Positions 5,929 through 9,564 of a DNA stretch of 9,564 nucleotides are shown here, in pieces. Position 1 is the first letter of the stretch; the number at the start of each line of letters is the position of its first letter. The translations under genes and the position numbers were made by a program. Source of the stretch: an uncultured Oscillospiraceae bacterium. Lineage in GTDB: Bacteria; Bacillota; Clostridia; Oscillospirales; Ruminococcaceae. Under the pieces are notes generated by a model. That model made no database searches and was not told the DNA's origin. It worked only from the letters and a program-made list of their open reading frames with translations. Location of the stretch: assembly GCA_958403605.1 (NCBI GenBank), contig CATXYA010000033.1:1-9564 (forward strand), read 5' to 3'.

Positions 5929-7212
5929 TCAATCCCGCTTTTCGTCCGCGGGGGCGGGGCGGTCGTAGGTGACCTCCACCTGCTGGATGCGCTGGTCGCG
6001 CACCGACAGGATGCGCACGTCCAGGTCCTTGTAATGGAAGACCTCGCCCTCGGCGGGGATGTGCTGCAGCACCTCCAGCGCCCAGCCGCCCACGGTGGCG
6101 TAATCGCTGTCGAAGTTTTTGTCGGAGAAGCCGATGGCCTCAAACAGGTCCTCAGGGGCGGTGTCGCCGCTGGCCTGCCAGGTATCGGCGCCCGTCTGGC
6201 AAACGGTGGTCTTGGCCTGGTCGGTCTCGTCCCAGATCTCGCCCACCAATTCCTCCAGGATATCCTCCATGGTCACCATGCCCACGGTGCCGCCGTGCTC
6301 GTCGGTGACGATGGCCAGGTGCTGCTTTTCGCGGCGCAGCTCAGCCAGCAGCTCGTTGATGCGCTTGGTGCGGTAGACGAACTTTACGCCCCGCATCAAA
6401 CTGCGCGGGCTGAATGCCCCGCCCCCGGCCACGGCGGCCAAGAGGTCCTTCACGTGCAGCACGCCCACGATGTTGTCGATGGTGCCCTCGTACACGGGCA
6501 GGCGGGAGACGCCCCGCTCCAGGCACAGCTGCACCGCCTCGGCGCCGGGCGCGTCCGCGGCCACGGCGGCCATGTCCACCCGCGGCACCAAAATTTCCTG
6601 CACCGTGATGTCGTCGAATTCGATGACGGACTGGATGATGTCCGTCTCCTGGCGGTCCAGCACGCCCTCCTCCTCGACGGTGTCGATGATGGTCTTCAGC
6701 TCCTCCTGGGTGACGCTGGGCTGGACGTTCAGCTCGCTGGAACGGCGGCCCGTGAGCAGCTGTTTGATCTTGACGAAGAGCCACACCAGCGGCGTCAGCA
6801 CTGTTTTGACGAGGGACAGCGGGCGCGCCGTGGCGCTGGACACGCTGTCGCAGTTGTCCTTGGCGAAGCTTTTGGGCAGGATCTCGCCGAAAATGAGCAC
6901 CAGCACCGTGCACACGCCGGTGGCCACCGCCGCGCCGCTGTCGCCCAGCAGCGCCGTGAACAGCACCGTGGAGATGGACGTGAACGCGATGTTGACCACG
7001 TTGTTGCCGATGAGGATGGCGGAGAGCGTGCGGTCAAAATCGTCCGCGAGGCGCAGCACCAGGCCGGCCTTTTTATCGCCGTCCTCGATGCGCGTCTTGA
7101 GGCGCATTTTGTTCACCGACGCCAGCGCGGTCTCGCTGGCGGAGAAAAAAGCGGAAAACGCCAGCAGGCAAAGCAGCGCCAGCCACATACTAGGGCCAGG
7201 GGTATCCAACAA
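5929..7212 (-). CDS. CNNM/HlyC-CorC family membrane protein with CBS pair (hemolysin-like)
   Basis: A 427-residue integral membrane protein of the CNNM (DUF21)-CBS-CorC family. Members are linked to magnesium or other divalent cation transport; the 'hemolysin' name is historical. The CNNM domain spans about residues 8-160 with hydrophobic segments near 9-26, 64-90 and 94-112, and family motifs FFSASETAL (22-30), IGNNVVNI (69-76) and FGEILPKS (108-115). A CBS pair lies at about 205-325, with VSRLPVYEG and TDEHGGTVGMVTMEDILEELVGEI. A CorC_HlyC domain (about 345-415) contains YATVGGWALE. CBS domains in this family can bind adenine nucleotides. The start is TTG at 7212-7210. AGGAG (7224-7220 on the minus strand) lies 7 bases upstream, and an in-frame stop at 7218-7216 rules out anything longer. 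The ATG at 7216 is out of frame and soon stops. An internal ATG at codon 9 is the only alternative. The gene is convergent with the peptidase operon. Confidence 0.92.
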   Translation of the reverse strand: MLDTPGPSMWLALLCLLAFSAFFSASETALASVNKMRLKTRIEDGDKKAGLVLRLADDFDRTLSAILIGNNVVNIAFTSISTVLFTALLGDSGAAVATGVCTVLVLIFGEILPKSFAKDNCDSVSSATARPLSLVKTVLTPLVWLFVKIKQLLTGRRSSELNVQPSVTQEELKTIIDTVEEEGVLDRQETDIIQSVIEFDDITVQEILVPRVDMAAVAADAPGAEAVQLCLERGVSRLPVYEGTIDNIVGVLHVKDLLAAVAGGGAFSPRSLMRGVKFVYRTKRINELLAELRREKQHLAIVTDEHGGTVGMVTMEDILEELVGEIWDETDQAKTTVCQTGADTWQASGDTAPEDLFEAIGFSDKNFDSDYATVGGWALEVLQHIPAEGEVFHYKDLDVRILSVRDQRIQQVEVTYDRPAPADEKRD

Positions 7213-7246
7213 ACATCAACTCCTAAAAATTATGATCTAATTTATT

Positions 7247-7275
7247 ATGATAGCAAAAGGGCGGAAAAAATGCAA
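7247..7275 (-). promoter_or_regulatory. Probable promoter of the CNNM-family gene
   Basis: On the minus strand TTGCAT (7275-7270) and TATCAT (7252-7247) are separated by 17 bases. The -10 box differs from TATAAT at one position, while the -35 is weaker. The surrounding sequence is AT-rich in contrast to the GC-rich genes. Transcription would begin about 20-25 bases before the AGGAG of the TTG-started gene, giving a short leader. A further AT-rich stretch (CATAAT, near 7230-7235) could supply an alternative -10. Confidence 0.55.
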
Positions 7276-7305
7276 ATTTTCTCCGGTGCGGGGCGCCGCG
7301 CCGTG

Positions 7306-7335
7306 TTGCCGTGGCCGCGCGCGGTGTGGTACAAT
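7306..7335 (+). promoter_or_regulatory. Probable extended -10 promoter of the HAD/ATC-hydrolase/DUF554 operon
   Basis: TTGCCG (7306-7311) and TACAAT (7330-7335) are separated by 18 bases, with TGG directly before the -10 (7327-7329) giving an extended -10 element. Transcription should begin around 7342, about 25 bases before the start codon at 7368. It lies back to back with the minus-strand promoter at 7247-7275; the two -35 boxes are about 30 bases apart. Confidence 0.65.
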
Positions 7336-7367
7336 GGGTTCGATCAACGTACAAAGGGAGGGAGACC

Positions 7368-8027
7368 ATGTTTGGAACCATCCGCGCCGCCCTGTTCGAT
7401 ATGGACGGCCTGATGTTCGACACCGAGCGCCTGTCCGACGAGGTGTGGTTCAGCCTGGGGCCAAAATACGGCACCACCATCACCTCCGCCGACATGGAGC
7501 GGCTGCGCGGCCGCAGCTTTGAGGCGGGCCGGGCGGCCTTTTTGGAGGCCCACGGCGCCGATTTCCCCTATGCCGCCCTGGCGGCGGAGGCCCGGGCGGC
7601 CTGGACGCAGAAGCTGGCGGGGGGCGTGCCGCTGCGGCCCGGCCTGTTTGCGGCGCTGGACTTTTTCAAGGAGCACGGCATCCCCATGGCCGTGGCCTCC
7701 TCCACGGGGCGCGCGCTGGTGGAGCAGAACCTGCGCCTCTCGGGCACGGCGCCCTATTTTTCCGCCGTCATCTGCGGCGATATGGTGGCGCGCTCGAAGC
7801 CGGAGCCGGATATTTTCCTGGCCGCCGCCCAGGCGCTGGACACGCCGCCCGCGGCCTGCCTGGTGCTGGAGGATTCGCCCAACGGCGTGCGCGCCGGGGC
7901 CGCCGCCGGCTGCGTGACCGTGATGATCCCGGACATCTGCCCGGCCACGGAGGAGCTGCGCCGTCTGGCGCAGGCCGTTTTGCCCACTTTGGCGGCGGTG
8001 CCGCAATTTTTGGAGGGACACGTATGA
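7368..8027 (+). CDS. HAD superfamily hydrolase, beta-phosphoglucomutase-like
   Basis: A 219-residue haloacid dehalogenase-fold phosphatase or phosphomutase of the subgroup with a helical C1 cap. Motif I is LFDMDGLMFDTE with D11 (nucleophile) and D13 (acid/base). Motif II is VASST with S111. Motif III is RSKPEPD with K144. Motif IV is VLEDSPNG with E168 and D169. The cap lies at about 17-85. All catalytic residues are present and the length is typical. Members dephosphorylate small phosphorylated metabolites or interconvert sugar phosphates, and the exact substrate cannot be predicted. AAAGGGAGGGAG (7353-7364) precedes the ATG at 7368; a longer in-frame start at 7311 would fall inside the promoter and is rejected. 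It is the first gene of a three-gene operon, and its stop codon overlaps the next start as ATGA. Confidence 0.9.
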   Translation: MFGTIRAALFDMDGLMFDTERLSDEVWFSLGPKYGTTITSADMERLRGRSFEAGRAAFLEAHGADFPYAALAAEARAAWTQKLAGGVPLRPGLFAALDFFKEHGIPMAVASSTGRALVEQNLRLSGTAPYFSAVICGDMVARSKPEPDIFLAAAQALDTPPAACLVLEDSPNGVRAGAAAGCVTVMIPDICPATEELRRLAQAVLPTLAAVPQFLEGHV

Positions 8028-8542
8028 GCAACACCAAGCAAGAGAGCCGCGTCAAAAACCTGCCGTCCATCAAAAACCCGCTGGTGGCCGCCGTGCGGGA
8101 CCAGCTGGGCCACCGTGCCACCTGGCTGTACCTGCTGTGCGCCGAGGCGCAGAAGAAGGGCCTGGCCTGGGAGGATTTCGCCTGTGAGGCCGTGCGGCGC
8201 TGCGGCCTTTCTCAAGGGGCGGAGCTGGTGGCAAAGGGGGATACGCAGAGCCTGCAGGGCCTGAAAAAGACGCTGTTCACCCTGCCCGCGCGCTGGGTAT
8301 TTGAGATCAAGGTGCGCAGCGTCGCCGACGACGCCATGGACCTGGATTTCCACTACTGCCCCCTGGTGCACGCCTGGCAGGAGCTGGGCTGCACGGACGA
8401 GGAGATCCAGCGCCTGTGCGACATCGCCATGTGCGGCGACCACGCCATCGCCGAGACCTACGGCTGCGACCTGCTGCTGCCGCAGACCATCGCGGGCGGG
8501 GCCGACTGCTGCCAGCTGCGCTTTCGGAGAAAGGCCAAATGA
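8024..8542 (+). CDS. L-2-amino-thiazoline-4-carboxylic acid (ATC) hydrolase family protein
   Basis: A 172-residue soluble protein resembling the ATC hydrolase family, named after the Pseudomonas enzyme that opens the thiazoline ring on the way to L-cysteine; most Firmicutes members have no tested function. The recognisable core is the stretch FHYCPLVHAW (109-118), ELGCTDEEIQRLCDIAMCGDHA (120-141) and a C-terminal GGADCCQLRF (158-167). These place H110, C112, H116, C132, D139 and C162/C163 as candidate functional residues. The protein is cysteine-rich (9 Cys). No signal peptide or membrane segment is seen. GGAGGG (8012-8017) precedes the ATG at 8024, which overlaps the stop of the HAD gene, and its own stop overlaps the next start by ATGA. 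Translational coupling to both is likely. Family assignment rests on recalled motif similarity, so the real substrate may be unrelated to thiazolines. Confidence 0.7.
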   Translation: MSNTKQESRVKNLPSIKNPLVAAVRDQLGHRATWLYLLCAEAQKKGLAWEDFACEAVRRCGLSQGAELVAKGDTQSLQGLKKTLFTLPARWVFEIKVRSVADDAMDLDFHYCPLVHAWQELGCTDEEIQRLCDIAMCGDHAIAETYGCDLLLPQTIAGGADCCQLRFRRKAK

Positions 8543-9222
8543 TCGGCACGTTCGCCAATACCGCCGCCATTCTTTTGGGCAGCTTGCTGGGCAGCCTGCT
8601 GAAAAAGGGCCTCAAACCCCGGTATGAGGAAGCCCTTTTCACCGCCGTGGGCCTGGCCGCCTGCGCGCTGGGCATCAGCACCATTGCGCAGAATCTGCCG
8701 CAGTCCCAGTACCCGGTGCTCTTCATCGCCAGCCTGGCGCTGGGGGGCCTGGCCGGGTCGGCCCTGGACCTGGAGCAGCGCTTCCACCGGCTGACGGCGC
8801 GCTTCTCGCACAGCAATTTGGGCGAGGGGCTCTCCACGGCCATCCTGCTGTTCTGCATGGGCACGCTGTCCATCTTGGGGCCCATCCGCAGCGCCCTGGC
8901 CGGGGACCACACCTTTTTGTTCACCAACGCCACGCTGGACTTCGTCACCTCGCTGGTGCTGGCCTCCAGCTACGGCGTCGGCATCGCCGCCGCGGCGGGG
9001 GTGCTGTTTTGCTGGCAGGGGGCCATCTACCTGGGCGCGGGCTTCCTGGCGGACTTCCTCACCGGCGGGGTGCTGTGCGAGCTGTCCATTTTGGGGGGCA
9101 TCCTCATCGCGGCCTCGGGGCTGTCCATTTTGAAGATTAGGGACTGCCGCACCATGAACCTGCTGCCCTGCCTGCTGGTGCCGCCGGCGTTTTTTGCGCT
9201 GCGGCTGCTGGCGGGGCTGTGA
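8539..9222 (+). CDS. DUF554 family integral membrane protein (YdfK/YqgA-like)
   Basis: A 227-residue polytopic membrane protein of the DUF554 family, whose members are widespread and uncharacterised; a transport role is often assumed but unproven. The N-terminus MIGTFANTAAILLGSLLGSLL followed by KKGLKPR is characteristic, as are GLAACALGI (38-46), FIASLALGGLAGSALDLE (62-79), and the central LGEGLSTAILLFCMGTLSILGPI (94-116) with the FCMG-x-LSILGPI signature. About six or seven hydrophobic segments can be seen (5-22, 33-50, 58-75, 99-118, 135-160, 163-178, 184-199, 207-226). GGAGAAAGG (8526-8534) precedes the ATG at 8539, which overlaps the stop of the ATC-hydrolase-like gene. It is the last gene of the operon; the nearest U-tract hairpin downstream is at 9384-9415. 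Confidence 0.87.
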   Translation: MIGTFANTAAILLGSLLGSLLKKGLKPRYEEALFTAVGLAACALGISTIAQNLPQSQYPVLFIASLALGGLAGSALDLEQRFHRLTARFSHSNLGEGLSTAILLFCMGTLSILGPIRSALAGDHTFLFTNATLDFVTSLVLASSYGVGIAAAAGVLFCWQGAIYLGAGFLADFLTGGVLCELSILGGILIAASGLSILKIRDCRTMNLLPCLLVPPAFFALRLLAGL

Positions 9223-9252
9223 GGCCGCGGCCTGCGCTCGGAGCGGTGGGGC

Positions 9253-9271
9253 GGGCGGCCATTGGCCGCCC
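9253..9271. repeat. Palindrome GGGCGGCC-ATT-GGCCGCCC
   Basis: An 8-bp perfect stem with a 3-base loop, 30 bases after the DUF554 stop codon. No U-tract follows (CTACGAAGG), so termination there would be weak at best. Its composition is typical of short dispersed intergenic palindromes in high-GC Clostridia, which is a recollection and was not checked. Confidence 0.55.
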
Positions 9272-9364
9272 CTACGAAGGGCAGGTTTGCGGGCGCCCCC
9301 GGCATGGGGGACGCTGGCGGGCGGCCCTTCTTTGGGGACGTTGCTGGGCGCCCCCTCATCCGCC

Positions 9365-9415
9365 AGCCGCTTTGCGGCTGCCACCTTCCCCCACCGGGGG
9401 AAGGCTTTTGTTTTT
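9365..9415 (+). terminator. Double hairpin with U-tract after the DUF554 gene; also a repeat element
   Basis: AGCCGC-TTT-GCGGCT (9365-9379) forms a 6-bp hairpin. It is followed by CCTTCCCCC-ACC-GGGGGAAGG (9384-9404), a 9-bp perfect stem, and then CTTTTGTTTTT (9405-9415). The second hairpin with its T-rich tail fits an intrinsic terminator for the HAD/ATC/DUF554 operon, about 180 bases after the last stop codon. The same 24 bases (9382-9405) return inverted at 9523-9546, so it is also one arm of a repeat pair. Confidence 0.6.
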
Positions 9416-9522
9416 CCTTGCTTTCGCGGAAAAACAACGTAGCTTCACGCTTGTTTAAGGATACTGACAAACGTAAAACTTTTTGCAAGTAGTAGCTGGG
9501 CGGCGGCACGCCGCCCGCGTTC

Positions 9523-9564
9523 GCCTTCCCCCGGTGGGGGAAGGTGCTGAGCGCAGCGAAGCGG
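9523..9564 (-). repeat. Inverted partial copy of the 9365-9405 element, cut by window end
   Basis: Positions 9523-9546 are the exact reverse complement of 9382-9405. Beyond this the element continues with a GCTGAGCGCAGCGAAGCGG tail (9546-9564) that corresponds in position, though not in base sequence, to the AGCCGC hairpin of the first copy. This matches a modular repeat with a constant CCTTCCCCC hairpin and a variable neighbouring hairpin. The rest lies outside the window. Confidence 0.7.

Larger units (their letters stand above)
9223..9564. other. Noncoding stretch rich in GC palindromes
   Basis: No credible gene is present. Open frames here are short, cross the palindromes, and lack ribosome binding sites. 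The stretch holds a GGGCGGCC palindrome (9253-9271), two related segments each with a G-run followed by GACG/ACGTT and GGGCG (about 9303-9325 and 9332-9354), a terminator-like repeat (9365-9415), an AT-richer spacer (9406-9490), a GGGCGGC/GCCGCCC hairpin (9498-9516, 5-base loop) and an inverted partner of the terminator-like repeat running off the window end. Inside the spacer, GTTTTTCC (9410-9417) can pair with GGAAAAAC (9428-9435). Confidence 0.6.

Noticed and set aside
5827..7413. A 528-codon plus-strand open frame opposite the CNNM gene
   Set aside because: It is the antisense shadow of the CNNM-family gene, with His/Arg/Gln-rich low-complexity translation, no ribosome binding site and no family motif; the minus-strand protein has clear domains.
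9194..9509. Overlapping short open frames in the right-end intergenic stretch on both strands
   Set aside because: They run through palindromes and terminator-like sequence, have no start signals, and their translations only mirror the GC-rich repeats.

Overview
The window looks like chromosome from a high-GC Gram-positive gut anaerobe of the Clostridia, most like an Oscillospiraceae/Ruminococcaceae relative. The reasons are strong AGGAGG-type ribosome binding sites, GC-rich coding with AT-rich promoters, oxygen-sensitive enzyme families (a cysteine-cluster Old Yellow Enzyme relative and a CyuA/CdsB-type cysteine desulfidase), and short GC-rich palindromic repeats between genes. The genus is an inference. 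Seven protein-coding genes plus intergenic structures explain almost all of the window. No transposase, integrase, phage gene, tRNA, rRNA or CRISPR array was seen.

Left half (1-5440, + strand): an AT-rich leader with direct repeats and a near-consensus promoter (86-114) precedes four co-directional genes that read as one operon. They are a single-domain NADH:flavin oxidoreductase with a C-terminal cysteine cluster (190-1320), a Gfo/Idh/MocA dehydrogenase (1334-2473), a CyuA/CdsB-type L-cysteine desulfidase (2512-3801) and a cytoplasmic-looking S10 serine carboxypeptidase-like protein (3881-5338). A long hairpin with a U-tract (5391-5440) closes the operon. A simple reading is small-molecule redox conversion combined with peptide and cysteine breakdown, but the common substrate cannot be read from the sequence.

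Middle (5441-5860): between two convergent genes lies a tandem array of nearly five 88-89 bp units. Each unit carries three palindromes, two of which share a T-rich arm so that only one can form fully. At least one palindrome per unit looks like a two-way intrinsic terminator. This is the most unusual structure in the window.

Right half (5929-9222): a minus-strand CNNM/HlyC-CorC-type membrane protein with CBS domains starts at TTG and is divergent from a second + strand operon. That operon contains a HAD-family phosphatase/mutase (7368-8027), an ATC-hydrolase-family protein (8024-8542) and a DUF554 membrane protein (8539-9222). The last three genes overlap by ATGA and so are probably translationally coupled. 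Recognisable promoters for both directions lie in the 7213-7367 gap.

Right end (9223-9564): a noncoding stretch packed with GC-rich palindromes, including an exact 24-nt inverted repeat (9382-9405 and 9523-9546). It is probably part of a dispersed intergenic repeat family, with one copy continuing past the window edge.
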